DNA of 9,592 nucleotides from Chloroflexota bacterium (GCA_002697005.1 NZUD01000056.1:1-9592), one strand, 5' to 3'. Counted from the stretch's first letter, positions 1-7,799 are shown. Translations and numbers: made by a program. The notes: generated by a model not told the origin, from the letters alone.

Positions 1-1
1 T

Positions 2-1267
2 CGTGATATGGACGAACTATTCCTGGACATACCTCTGGACGAGGTCAGCGTCTCCTTAACCATCAATCACCCAGCTATCGTACTGTTGAGCATGTTCCTT
101 TCGGTCTCTGAAAAACGAGGTGTCGATTGGCGCAGGCTACGCGGAACGGTCCAGAATGACTCTCTGAAAGAATTTCACGGGCAAAAGACTTTTGCGCTTG
201 GGCCAGGGCCTTCCCTCAAGCTGACAACGGACATCGTGGAGTTCTGCACCCAGCACGTACCCAACTGGTATACCATCTCCATCTCCGGCTATCATATCCG
301 GGAGAGCGGTTCCGACGCCGTCCAGGAGTTGGCTTTCACAATCGCCCAAGGTATGGCCTATGTGGAGTCGGCTCTGGAACGCGGACTGCCGGTGGACAGC
401 TTCTCGCCCCGCCTATCATTCTTCTTCGGCTGCCACAACGACGTGTTCGAAGAAGTAGCCAAATACCGGGCGGCGCGGCGCATGTGGGCCCGCATCATGA
501 AAGACCGCTACAAGGCTTCAAGGCCGGAATCCATGCGGCTGCGGTTCCATACCCAGACCCTTGGCTCGACCCTGATGAGGCAGGACCCGCAGAACAATAT
601 CGCCCGAGGCACACTACAGGCCCTTGCGGCAGTGTTAGGCGGCACTCAATCGCTACATGTCAGCGGCTATGACGAGGCATTCGACATACCGTCGGAAGAA
701 GCGATGCGCATGTCCTTGGCAACCCAGTTGATACTCTCCCACGAATCAGGCGTAACAAGTACGGTGGACCCTCTCGCCGGTTCGTATTTCATAGAAAGCA
801 TGACCAACGATATGGAAGAAGCTGCCTGGGATTACATCAACAGACTCGAAGCCATGGGCTCCGGCCAATTCCCGATGAAGACCGGAATGCTCAGTGCCAT
901 CGACACGGGCTACATCGAACTGGAGATCGCGCGAGCAGCCTACGAGTACCAATTGCGGATAGAGAGCGGTGAGCAGGTTATTGTAGGGCTAAACCAGTAC
1001 CAGTCCGAAAGTAACCAGAAGCTCGAACTATTCGAGTTCGATCCCGAAGAAGAGGAATGGCAGAAAGGGCGACTGGCTGAGACCAAAGGCGGGCGCAGTG
1101 CTGCCGATGTGAAGTCGACCTTGTCCTCTCTCAAGCAGGCAGCACGGGACAACAAAAACCTGATGCCGCCGGTGCTAGAAGCAGTAGGAGCTTTGGCCAC
1201 CGAGGGCGAGATACTGGATACGATGAGAGAGGTCTACGGTGAGTACGTAGACCCCGGAGTGTTTTAG
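2..1267 (+). CDS. Acyl-CoA mutase large (substrate-binding) subunit, B12-dependent, 5'-truncated; isobutyryl/pivalyl type rather than methylmalonyl
   Basis: This is the large, substrate-binding subunit of a methylmalonyl-CoA mutase family enzyme, which rearranges acyl-CoA carbon skeletons by adenosylcobalamin radical chemistry. The frame is open to the left edge, and the ATG at 8 lies inside a conserved block ([20 protein letters not shown]), so it is not the true start. About 140 N-terminal residues are missing judging from IcmA-sized subunits. Numbering from that Met, Q49, H96, E99 and R135 align without gaps to Gln197, His244, Glu247 and Arg283 of Propionibacterium MutB. Residue 59 (bases 182-184) is Gln where MutB has Arg207, which binds the substrate carboxylate. 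Isobutyryl-CoA and 2-hydroxyisobutyryl-CoA mutases also have Gln there. Later family motifs include [10 protein letters not shown] (254-263). The B12 domain is absent and is encoded by the next gene, 2 bases downstream. A G-protein chaperone (MeaB type) is not in the window. The family is certain; the substrate class is inferred. Confidence 0.9.
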   Translation, partial: RDMDELFLDIPLDEVSVSLTINHPAIVLLSMFLSVSEKRGVDWRRLRGTVQNDSLKEFHGQKTFALGPGPSLKLTTDIVEFCTQHVPNWYTISISGYHIRESGSDAVQELAFTIAQGMAYVESALERGLPVDSFSPRLSFFFGCHNDVFEEVAKYRAARRMWARIMKDRYKASRPESMRLRFHTQTLGSTLMRQDPQNNIARGTLQALAAVLGGTQSLHVSGYDEAFDIPSEEAMRMSLATQLILSHESGVTSTVDPLAGSYFIESMTNDMEEAAWDYINRLEAMGSGQFPMKTGMLSAIDTGYIELEIARAAYEYQLRIESGEQVIVGLNQYQSESNQKLELFEFDPEEEEWQKGRLAETKGGRSAADVKSTLSSLKQAARDNKNLMPPVLEAVGALATEGEILDTMREVYGEYVDPGVF

Positions 1268-1269
1268 CG

Positions 1270-1698
1270 GTGACGGCCCAATCAGCCAACATAAAAGTCC
1301 TACTGGCCAAGTTGGGGCTAGACGGTCATGACAGAGGGGTGAAGGTCATCGCCCGGGCGATGCGTGACGCCGGCATGGAAGTAGTCTACATGGGCATGCG
1401 GGTCACCCCCGATCAAGTCGCCCAGACCGCTCTGCAAGAAGACGTCGATGTTGTGGGAATCAGTATCCTTTCCGGGGCGCATATGCGCCTGATGCCCCGC
1501 CTCACCAAGGCACTCAAAGACCGGTCCATCTCAGAGGACGTTCTGTTGATGGTGGGCGGCACCATCCCGGAAGATGACGTCGAACCATTGCATGCTATGG
1601 GTATTCAGGGCGTTTTCCCAGTCGGAAGTTTCACCACTGCGATGACCGACTTCATCATCGAAAACGTGAGCCAGGGCCGTTCCGCGCCCCGGGTTTGA
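1270..1698 (+). CDS. Acyl-CoA mutase small (cobalamin-binding) subunit
   Basis: A 142-residue stand-alone B12-binding domain, the partner of the large subunit just upstream. The base-off/His-on motif DxHxxG is present as DGHDRG (18-23), with H20 as the predicted lower axial cobalt ligand. K14 sits six residues before it, matching the Lys604/His610 pair of Propionibacterium MutB. The SxL motif is SIL at 65-67 and the GG motif is at 96-97 (VGGTIP), so all three cobalamin-binding motifs are intact. The start is a GTG only 2 bases after the upstream stop, with no clear Shine-Dalgarno sequence, which suggests translational coupling. Separate small subunits of this size are typical of isobutyryl-, 2-hydroxyisobutyryl- and pivalyl-CoA mutases (IcmB/HcmB-like) and of some archaeal methylmalonyl-CoA mutases. 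The split architecture therefore supports the non-methylmalonyl reading of the large subunit but does not prove it. Confidence 0.92.
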   Translation: MTAQSANIKVLLAKLGLDGHDRGVKVIARAMRDAGMEVVYMGMRVTPDQVAQTALQEDVDVVGISILSGAHMRLMPRLTKALKDRSISEDVLLMVGGTIPEDDVEPLHAMGIQGVFPVGSFTTAMTDFIIENVSQGRSAPRV

Positions 1699-1707
1699 AC
1701 CAGACCG

Positions 1708-3108
1708 ATGGAATGGCCCCCACGATACACCGATGACTTTATACCCGACCCGGACCAGGAATATTGGTCGCCGGAGTTAGAGACCATGGCCCCGGCCGAG
1801 CGGGACAGCCATATCCTCAACAAACTGCAGAATCAAGTCCGATACGTCTACCAGAATTCCGGTTTCTATCAGGAGTTCTACAAAGACTCAGCCGTAGACC
1901 CGGCCAATATAAGTAGCCTGGAAGAGTTCTCTCAGCTGCGCATCCTTACGAAAGAGGATATTCGCCGAGAGCAGGAACTTCATCCTCCTTATGGCCGGTT
2001 CCTGTGCATACCTCCTAAAGATATCTTCCGGGTGCATGGCACGTCAGGCACTACCGGCCGGCCTACGGTGTTCGGCATCGGAATGGACGACTGGGACCGC
2101 ATCGCCGAGGCCCACGCCCGGGTCCTTTGGGGAGCTGGCCTACGTCCCGACGACACAGTCATGGTGGCTGCCGTTTTCAGCCTGTATGTGGGGAGTTGGG
2201 GCGCTTTGGTCGGAGCCGAAAGATTAGGGGCCAGTTGTTTCCCATTCGGCAGCGGAGCTCCGGGACAGACCGAACGCGCCGTGGAGTGGTCCAACATGGT
2301 GAAACCATCAGTACTCTACGGAACACCGTCTTACGCGCTCTACCTTGCCGAGACCGCCCGGCAGATGGGCTTTGACCCCAAAGAGGACTTCGGGTTCCGG
2401 TTCATGTTTTTTTCCGGCGAACCCGGGGCCAGCGTCCCCTCCACTCGCCGCTTGATCGAAGATACCTTCAACTGCTACGTCGTCGACCAGGGGACCATGG
2501 CTGAGATGACACCGTGGATGACCGCTTCGGGCTGCCGACACCTGGATGGCGGAATGCACCTGTGGCAGGACATCGTATATACCGAGATGGTCGACCCTCA
2601 GTCTAAGTTGAACGTTCCGTTGGGCGAGGAAGGAGTACCGATTTACTCCCACACCGAGCGCACCTCCCAGCCCATGATTCGTTATTGGTCCGGAGACATA
2701 TCCCGCTGGGACATGGTGGACTGCCCTTGCGGCCGCACCTACCCGACACTTGTCGCCGGCATCTACGGCCGGGTGGACGACATGATCATAGTGCGAGGCC
2801 AAAACGTTTTTCCGTCGCGTATCGAAGATGTGCTGCGCGGCCTAGACGAGTTCGGCGGTGAGTTCCGATTGGTGTTGGAACGGGAAACTGGGCAGATGGA
2901 TCGCCTCACGGTGCAAGCAGAAGTTCTCGACAAAGCATTCGCCTTCCAAGAGTTCGACCCAACAGCCTTGGAACCAGTGCAAGAGCGGTTCACCACGGAA
3001 CTGCGCCGGGCCATAGGAGTCAGCGTGGCTGTTCAACTGAAGCCTGCCGGGGAGTTCGAGCGCACCCAATTCAAGGCCAGACGTATCATCGACCTTCGCG
3101 ATCCCTAG
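1708..3108 (+). CDS. AMP-forming acyl-CoA ligase of the phenylacetate-CoA ligase (PaaK) type
   Basis: A 466-residue adenylate-forming enzyme expected to convert a carboxylic acid, ATP and CoA into acyl-CoA, AMP and pyrophosphate in the cytoplasm. The phosphate-binding loop is [11 protein letters not shown] (110-120). The ribose-binding Asp is D330 in RYWSGD. The PaaK-type Cys motif CPCGRTYP is at 339-346 and the hinge [20 protein letters not shown] is at 354-373. The predicted C-terminal catalytic lysine is K456 in [10 protein letters not shown]. Its length is close to that of PaaK enzymes. The adenine-binding segment, usually YGxTE or YGLSE, reads [11 protein letters not shown] (260-270), so this is not an ordinary phenylacetate-CoA ligase. 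The gene starts 9 bases after the mutase small subunit and precedes an isovaleryl-type dehydrogenase. The substrate is therefore more likely a small branched or hydroxylated acid, as for 2-hydroxyisobutyryl-CoA ligase, which I recall as being PaaK-related. The family is secure; the substrate is inferred from context. Confidence 0.88.
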   Translation: MEWPPRYTDDFIPDPDQEYWSPELETMAPAERDSHILNKLQNQVRYVYQNSGFYQEFYKDSAVDPANISSLEEFSQLRILTKEDIRREQELHPPYGRFLCIPPKDIFRVHGTSGTTGRPTVFGIGMDDWDRIAEAHARVLWGAGLRPDDTVMVAAVFSLYVGSWGALVGAERLGASCFPFGSGAPGQTERAVEWSNMVKPSVLYGTPSYALYLAETARQMGFDPKEDFGFRFMFFSGEPGASVPSTRRLIEDTFNCYVVDQGTMAEMTPWMTASGCRHLDGGMHLWQDIVYTEMVDPQSKLNVPLGEEGVPIYSHTERTSQPMIRYWSGDISRWDMVDCPCGRTYPTLVAGIYGRVDDMIIVRGQNVFPSRIEDVLRGLDEFGGEFRLVLERETGQMDRLTVQAEVLDKAFAFQEFDPTALEPVQERFTTELRRAIGVSVAVQLKPAGEFERTQFKARRIIDLRDP

Positions 3109-3124
3109 GAACCATGGAATAGAT

Positions 3125-4303
3125 ATGACACTCGGAAGACCTGTCTATGGTGGGTTAGACCATTCGCTAGGTGAGACCATTGACCTCATCCGGGATACCG
3201 TACAGCAGTTCTCATCCCAGGAGATTGCCCCCAGGGCGGAGGAGATCGACCGAACCGACGCTTTCCCAAGGGATCTTTGGCCGCGGTTCGGTGACCTTGG
3301 ACTTTTGGGGATCACCGTCTCCGAAGAGTACGGTGGCGCAGGACTTGGGTATCTAGCCCACGCGGTCACTATGGAAGAGATATCTCGAGGCTCAGCCAGT
3401 GTCGGTCTCAGCTACGGCGCCCACTCCAATCTCTGTGTCAACCAGATCTTCCGGAACGGCAACGATGACCAGAAGCGTCGATATCTACCAAAGCTGATCA
3501 ATGGAGAAAATGTCGGCGCGCTAGCTATGAGCGAACCAGAGGCAGGTTCCGATGTGGTTAGTATGGCACTCCGGGCGGAAAAACGAGGCGACCGCTATGT
3601 GTTAAACGGCACCAAGATGTGGATAACCAACGGCCCCGAGGCCGACACTTTAGTGATTTACGGAAAGACCGACCCCAAGTCCGGCTCTCACGGCATCACC
3701 GCCTTTTTGGTAGAAAAGAACTTTGCCGGCTTCCAGGCATCTCCCAAACTGGACAAGATGGGCATGCGCGGCTCCAGCACATCCGAGTTGGTCTTCCAAG
3801 ACTGTGAAGTGCCGGAGGAGAACGTACTAGGAGAAGTAGGGCACGGAGTCCGAGTGCTGATGAGTGGGTTGGACTTCGAACGTCTGGTACTGGCCGGCGG
3901 ACCACTCGGCATCATGAAGTCATGTCTGGACGTGGTTATACCTTACGTGCATCAGCGGGAGCAATTCGGCCAGCCCATCGGAGAATTCCAGCTGATCCAA
4001 GCCAAAATAGCAGACATGTATACCTCCATCTCGGCCTGTCAATCCTATGTGTATGCTGTGGCACGGGCCGCTGATAGGGGTGAGAGTAGTCGGAAGGACG
4101 CCGCAGCATGCCTGCTGTTCGCCGCCGAGCAGGCCACTCAGGTCGCGCTCCAAGCGGTGCAGACCTTGGGAGGTAATGGCTACATCAACGACTTCGCCAC
4201 TGGGCGGCTGCTGCGAGATGCCAAACTCTACGAGATTGGAGCCGGAACCAGCGAAATACGCCGCATGCTGATCGGGAGAGAGTTATTCCAGGAGTCCCGG
4301 TAA
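3125..4303 (+). CDS. Acyl-CoA dehydrogenase, isovaleryl-CoA dehydrogenase-like
   Basis: A 392-residue FAD flavoenzyme that should form an alpha,beta double bond in an acyl-CoA and pass electrons to electron-transfer flavoprotein. Family motifs are [10 protein letters not shown] (134-143), MWITNG (165-170), FGQPIGEFQ (281-289), [11 protein letters not shown] (347-357) and [12 protein letters not shown] (369-380). In medium-chain enzymes the catalytic base is the Glu of YxIYEGT; here that position is Ala (A373). A Glu is found instead at E252 in [13 protein letters not shown], on the helix that carries Glu254 of human isovaleryl-CoA dehydrogenase. Long-chain acyl-CoA dehydrogenase also uses that helix, but the flanking sequences ([39 protein letters not shown]) are strikingly like isovaleryl-CoA dehydrogenase. 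The start lies 16 bases after the ligase stop and is the only sensible ATG; the ATG at 3113 meets a stop after one sense codon. It is the last gene of the operon in this window. Confidence 0.92.
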   Translation: MTLGRPVYGGLDHSLGETIDLIRDTVQQFSSQEIAPRAEEIDRTDAFPRDLWPRFGDLGLLGITVSEEYGGAGLGYLAHAVTMEEISRGSASVGLSYGAHSNLCVNQIFRNGNDDQKRRYLPKLINGENVGALAMSEPEAGSDVVSMALRAEKRGDRYVLNGTKMWITNGPEADTLVIYGKTDPKSGSHGITAFLVEKNFAGFQASPKLDKMGMRGSSTSELVFQDCEVPEENVLGEVGHGVRVLMSGLDFERLVLAGGPLGIMKSCLDVVIPYVHQREQFGQPIGEFQLIQAKIADMYTSISACQSYVYAVARAADRGESSRKDAAACLLFAAEQATQVALQAVQTLGGNGYINDFATGRLLRDAKLYEIGAGTSEIRRMLIGRELFQESR

Positions 4304-4736
4304 TACGTTCGGCACCGGAACACCGGTGGCGGGCATTAAACCATCCGTAATGGGCAGCTATTACTGAGAACAGCGAAAGCCTTTCTATATTGGTCTTTCG
4401 AGCGAACATTATCGTTTCCAAAATCCTCAATGCGGCACATATAGTTCTCTGATCCGCACTCTCTCATCTGGCATACTTGATGGCTGCCTGTCCATCTGGT
4501 CACAAAGCCTCCTTAACGAAATCGGCTCTGCCTGGCAGGTCGACCGACTCGGCTGCCTAGACAGGCTGGGCCGAACGCCACAACTGTTTACCAGCCGAAC
4601 AAATAGGCGTATCCGGCGGTAAGTTTTTGTACCCACACAGCTATCATCACCACATAACCTCAGGACTCCAGGGAACCTATCCTTTAACGCCACGCTCTTT
4701 TTGCATTATTCATACGCTATCTCGTGTCTAGGTTTA

Positions 4737-4765
4737 TTGACATAAATTTTAAATTAATTTAAAAC
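4737..4765 (+). promoter_or_regulatory. Candidate sigma70-type promoter for the surface-protein operon
   Basis: A perfect TTGACA (4737-4742) is followed after 17 bases by TAAAAC (4760-4765), which matches TATAAT at four of six positions, in an A/T-rich block unlike its surroundings. A second TTGACA (4810-4815) lies closer to the gene but has no good -10 box at proper spacing. If the first is used, the leader is about 150 bases long. Confidence 0.45.
4747..4764. repeat. Perfect 18-bp A/T palindrome in the promoter spacer, operator candidate
   Basis: TTTTAAATTAATTTAAAA equals its own reverse complement over all 18 bases and lies almost wholly between the candidate -35 and -10 boxes. That is a classic place for a repressor dimer or a nucleoid protein to bind. 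Because it contains only A and T, chance is more likely than for a mixed-base palindrome. Confidence 0.5.
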
Positions 4766-4914
4766 TATATGTAATATTCACAGCTGGGGATCGGTATCGT
4801 GCCTTTCGGTTGACACTATCAGACCGATTGCTAATGCATACCGGTCGAGGTCTGAAGATCCTTAAGAGGGCTATGACTCCGGCCCCAGTACCGCCCATGC
4901 GGCGGCGGAGGAAT

Positions 4915-4920
4915 GGAGGA
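4915..4920 (+). promoter_or_regulatory. Ribosome binding site of the 957-residue surface protein
   Basis: GGAGGA lies 5 bases before the ATG at 4926 and fixes that start. The nearby ATGs at 4897 and 4913 are out of frame with the long reading frame. Confidence 0.8.
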
Positions 4921-4925
4921 CTGGC

Positions 4926-7799
4926 ATGCGGAGATCAGTGAGGCTGCTTCCAATGACGCTGCTCTTGCTGGCGTTGACCTTGGTAGCGTTTTTCGCCCAT
5001 CAGAGCACTATTCACGCCGAAGATGACCATGGTGATTATCGGTTTACTTCCACCAACCTGAGCATCGGTTCAGGGGCAATCTCAGGCATGATCAACACAT
5101 CGGACATACTATTCGATGTTGATTATTTCTCCTTCCAAGCCTCGAGGGGTGTCAAATACACCTTCGTGCTGGACGAAGTCACGGTTGTAGACGCCAATAT
5201 CTCGATAATAAATTCTATAGCCCGGGGAAACAACAGTTCTCCTGAGCAGGAGCTGACGGTATCAGGGGGTCAAAAAACAGTCTCTTGGACCGCCAGGACG
5301 ACCGACACCTATTACGTAGAAGTAGCCGGCACTCTCAATAATTCCGACGGCTCTTTCTATCTAGGCAATTACACTCTCAGTGGGTTCGAGGACACCCGCT
5401 TCGTCGACCGGCACTCTGACGAAACCGGCGGGGCTACTTTGATCACAACCGGCAACGTGTACCAGGGTGCGGTTAGCCCTTGGAGCAACCAACCTAACCT
5501 GACCAACACCGGGGATGGTAGCGACGACTTCGACTTCTTCTCCTTCCATGCCCAGCGCGGAGTGGAATACAGCATTGAGGTTGATCTTGGCACATCCGAA
5601 GGGGTAGGCATCGACATTCAGACCGAATTCTCCGGTTTGGAAAAGACCAACGCCGGCATCGGTAACACGCTCAATTGGGTCTCTCCTCGGAACAGCACCT
5701 ACTACATAGTGGTCACCGGAACGACACGGGTACGCGATTCGAGTGGCACTTACGCCATCAAATTGAACGCGGACACTTCGCTGCTGGACCAGCATGCTCA
5801 GACCGCAGATGGTGCCACTGTAGCCAGCTTCGGAAACGCCCATCAGGGCTCAATCAGCCCTGCCGATGACTTGGATTATTTCGCCTTCCCTGCACAACGC
5901 GGCGTTAAATACATGTTCGATGTCTCGTTGGGCAGCGCCGACGCCATTTCACTTAGTGTCATCGGAACCGATGGCACCAGCCTGGCTTCCAACGACGGCG
6001 TTGGTTCGACTCTGGAATGGTTATCCCCGGGTAACGGGACATTCCTGGCCGTGATTTCAGCTTCCTCACAGGTGCCCGATGTTATTGGGACCTATTCGCT
6101 GAACCTGAGTTTGGACAACACACTACGGGACCACCACGGCGATGTTTCCGGCAGCGCCTCAGCGCTCAGCTTCGGCAATGCTCATTCCGGCGCGGTTAGT
6201 CCGGAGACTGACCAGGACTACTTCTCCTTCTTAGCCGAACGAGGTATCAACTACTCTGTGGCTCTGGAACTGCTCACCGCCAACGGGGCCATAATCTCCA
6301 TCGAGAACGCTGATAACGACACACTCGCAAGTACCAGCGGGCTGGGCACTGGCCTCGGCTGGACCGCGGCAAGCACCGGCTTGTTCTATGTTGTGGTGTC
6401 TCATTCGCCGCAGGCAACCGAGGGCATCGGTTCCTACTCACTTACGGTCTCAGCCAATAACAGTCTGCAAGACCGCCATCTAGACACAGCTACCACGGGT
6501 ACACCACTGAGCTTCGGTACCGTTTACCAGGGCGCCATCAGTCCCAAATCTGACATGGACTTCTTCACCTTCACTGCACAGCGTGGAGTGGAGTACCTGC
6601 TAGACCTGACCTACGGGTCGGCGACGGCAGTTTCTTTGGAGGTAAACAGTGTCCGCGAAAGCTCAGATAATGGTGCCCGAAACTTCGGGGAGAGCAACGT
6701 CGTTCGTTGGACCGCCCCACAATCGGCGCCCTACTTCGTAAAGGTATCGTCATCAGCCAAGGCCGCCGAGCCCATTGGCACCTACTCATTGAAAGTAACA
6801 CCTGATATCACACTACAGGACAGACACAACGACATTGCCGTTGATGCCACCCACATCGGGTTCGGAAACGCCATAGCCGGCGCTATCAGCCCTTCTAGTG
6901 ACTACGACTACTTCAAGTTCTTGGCCGAGAAGGGCCTCAACTATACGGTTGATGTCAAGACAGGCACAGTAGATGGAGTTCGCTTTACGGTGGAAAACCC
7001 AGCTGTCGGGTTCTCTGCCTCCAACTTCGGCCTGGAGCAAAAGCTGGAATGGGAAGCCCCAGAAGCTGGTTGGTACACCGTCGCGGTTTCCGCGTCAGGG
7101 CGAGTGGCGACCGAAGTAGGCACCTACATGATCACGGTTGAACGTCAGGGTGACATCCGGCCTGACCTGTCGAAGGTCATTGACCTGCCACCTGAACCGA
7201 CTCCGGAGTCATCACCACGGATCGTTGGACCAGTTGGTACGGCAATGATCTTGGAATCCCGAGTAGCCCCGTTCGGCAGCCATGTCCGGGTACCAATCAA
7301 GTTGAACCAGGCCGAGAACATCACTAGCTTGGGATTCACCCTGAACTATAGCCCTGATTCCCTCCGGGTTACCAAAGTAGATAGAGGGTCCAGACTCACT
7401 GAAGACAGTTTCAGTTTCACCGCAGACAAACCGGGCGAAGTGCGGTTCGGTTTCGCTTCGACCAGGGGTGCCGTTCCGGGCGGAACGGCCGCCGTGGTGG
7501 AGTTCCAGGTAGTTGGGTCTCCCGGCACTGTGAGCCCAATCACTTTATCGGACGCTTTAGTGAACCACAACGCCATTGAGCCGCTGAAAATAGAACTGGT
7601 AGGTGCCGACTTCAAGGTTGGACCACGCATCATGGGAGACGTAGATGGCGATAGTAACATCACTGCGTTGGACGCCTTACAAGTCCTGAGGATGGCGGCC
7701 AACCTCCAGGAGGTAGACCTTTCTCTTGACGTCAACAATGACGGCAAAGTCACTATCGCCGACGCACGGATCATTCTGAACATGGCCCGGCCTAGTTAG
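4926..7799 (+). CDS. Secreted multidomain protein: six PPC-like repeats, cohesin, C-terminal dockerin
   Basis: A 957-residue exported protein. The N-terminus has two arginines, a hydrophobic core (about 8-24) and a probable signal-peptidase site after A31 (IHA|ED). Residues 32-740 form six repeats of about 110-125 residues resembling bacterial pre-peptidase C-terminal (PPC) domains. Each has a DRHxD-like opening, a GNxxxGAISP turn, a SDxDYFxFxAxRGVxY core and a W-AP-(G/S)-xYxVxVS strand. A Pro/Glu/Ser linker (about 754-764) leads to a cohesin-type beta domain (about 770-898; VRVPIKLNQAENITSLGFTL, then LNYSPDSLRV). The end is a type I dockerin with two calcium loops: D905/D907/D909/D916 and D935/N937/D939/D946. 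No peptidase or glycosidase domain is present, so its role is probably structural or adhesive at the cell surface. Carrying both a cohesin and a dockerin, it could polymerise. The dockerin could also bind the cohesin-like domain encoded 11 bases downstream. Domain identities are by motif; function is inferred. Confidence 0.88.
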   Translation: MRRSVRLLPMTLLLLALTLVAFFAHQSTIHAEDDHGDYRFTSTNLSIGSGAISGMINTSDILFDVDYFSFQASRGVKYTFVLDEVTVVDANISIINSIARGNNSSPEQELTVSGGQKTVSWTARTTDTYYVEVAGTLNNSDGSFYLGNYTLSGFEDTRFVDRHSDETGGATLITTGNVYQGAVSPWSNQPNLTNTGDGSDDFDFFSFHAQRGVEYSIEVDLGTSEGVGIDIQTEFSGLEKTNAGIGNTLNWVSPRNSTYYIVVTGTTRVRDSSGTYAIKLNADTSLLDQHAQTADGATVASFGNAHQGSISPADDLDYFAFPAQRGVKYMFDVSLGSADAISLSVIGTDGTSLASNDGVGSTLEWLSPGNGTFLAVISASSQVPDVIGTYSLNLSLDNTLRDHHGDVSGSASALSFGNAHSGAVSPETDQDYFSFLAERGINYSVALELLTANGAIISIENADNDTLASTSGLGTGLGWTAASTGLFYVVVSHSPQATEGIGSYSLTVSANNSLQDRHLDTATTGTPLSFGTVYQGAISPKSDMDFFTFTAQRGVEYLLDLTYGSATAVSLEVNSVRESSDNGARNFGESNVVRWTAPQSAPYFVKVSSSAKAAEPIGTYSLKVTPDITLQDRHNDIAVDATHIGFGNAIAGAISPSSDYDYFKFLAEKGLNYTVDVKTGTVDGVRFTVENPAVGFSASNFGLEQKLEWEAPEAGWYTVAVSASGRVATEVGTYMITVERQGDIRPDLSKVIDLPPEPTPESSPRIVGPVGTAMILESRVAPFGSHVRVPIKLNQAENITSLGFTLNYSPDSLRVTKVDRGSRLTEDSFSFTADKPGEVRFGFASTRGAVPGGTAAVVEFQVVGSPGTVSPITLSDALVNHNAIEPLKIELVGADFKVGPRIMGDVDGDSNITALDALQVLRMAANLQEVDLSLDVNNDGKVTIADARIILNMARPS
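5019..7145 (+). repeat. Six tandem PPC-like domain repeats (protein level)
   Basis: Repeat units fall at about residues 32-155, 160-283, 287-397, 400-510, 514-626 and 630-740 of the 957-residue protein. Units 3-6 are the most alike (GNAHQGSISP, GNAHSGAVSP, GTVYQGAISP, GNAIAGAISP). Unit 1 is divergent with a DVDYF core, and unit 2 carries an Asn-rich insertion before its DFDFFSF core. The DNA of the units has diverged, so this is an old duplication and not a recent or slippage-prone one. Confidence 0.85.

Larger units (their letters stand above)
4304..4925. other. Non-coding intergenic region between the catabolic and surface operons
   Basis: No convincing gene lies in these 622 bases. A minus-strand frame at 4427-4693 (88 codons) has no recognisable motif and an arginine/serine-rich composition typical of chance frames. 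Short hairpins follow the dehydrogenase gene (4313-4328 and 4374-4400), but neither has a T tract. Between 4482 and 4596 there is a cluster of repeats: GGCTGCCT occurs twice (4482-4489, 4551-4558), GCCTGTC (4486-4492) pairs with GACAGGC (4560-4566), and GGCTGG (4564-4569) pairs with CCAGCC (4591-4596). The right part, from about 4730, turns strongly A/T-rich and carries the candidate promoter and operator of the next operon. No tRNA, CRISPR array or insertion-sequence end was seen. Confidence 0.7.

Noticed and set aside
8..1267. Taking the ATG at 8 as the true start of the mutase large subunit
   Set aside because: The codons before it are open to the edge and continue the conserved block, and about 140 residues of the family fold are missing, so the gene is cut by the window boundary.
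2308..2802. Minus-strand open frame of 164 codons
   Set aside because: It lies wholly inside the ligase gene, has no recognisable motif, and the + strand gene has all family motifs.
4313..4328. CACCGG-AACA-CCGGTG hairpin as the terminator of the catabolic operon
   Set aside because: Only a 6-bp stem and no T tract after it; the operon end may be rho-dependent or further on.
4427..4693. Minus-strand 88-codon frame in the intergenic region as a small gene
   Set aside because: Arginine/serine-rich and unrecognised, with no motif or supporting context.
5361..5843. Minus-strand open frame of 160 codons
   Set aside because: It is antisense to the PPC-like repeats, unrecognised, and without a ribosome binding site supporting it.
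5019..7145. The six repeats as evidence for a secreted peptidase
   Set aside because: PPC domains often accompany peptidases, but no peptidase domain or catalytic motif is present anywhere in the 957 residues.
7346..7783. Minus-strand open frame of 145 codons
   Set aside because: It is antisense to the cohesin-dockerin region, with a Ser/Thr/Pro-rich composition typical of a shadow frame.
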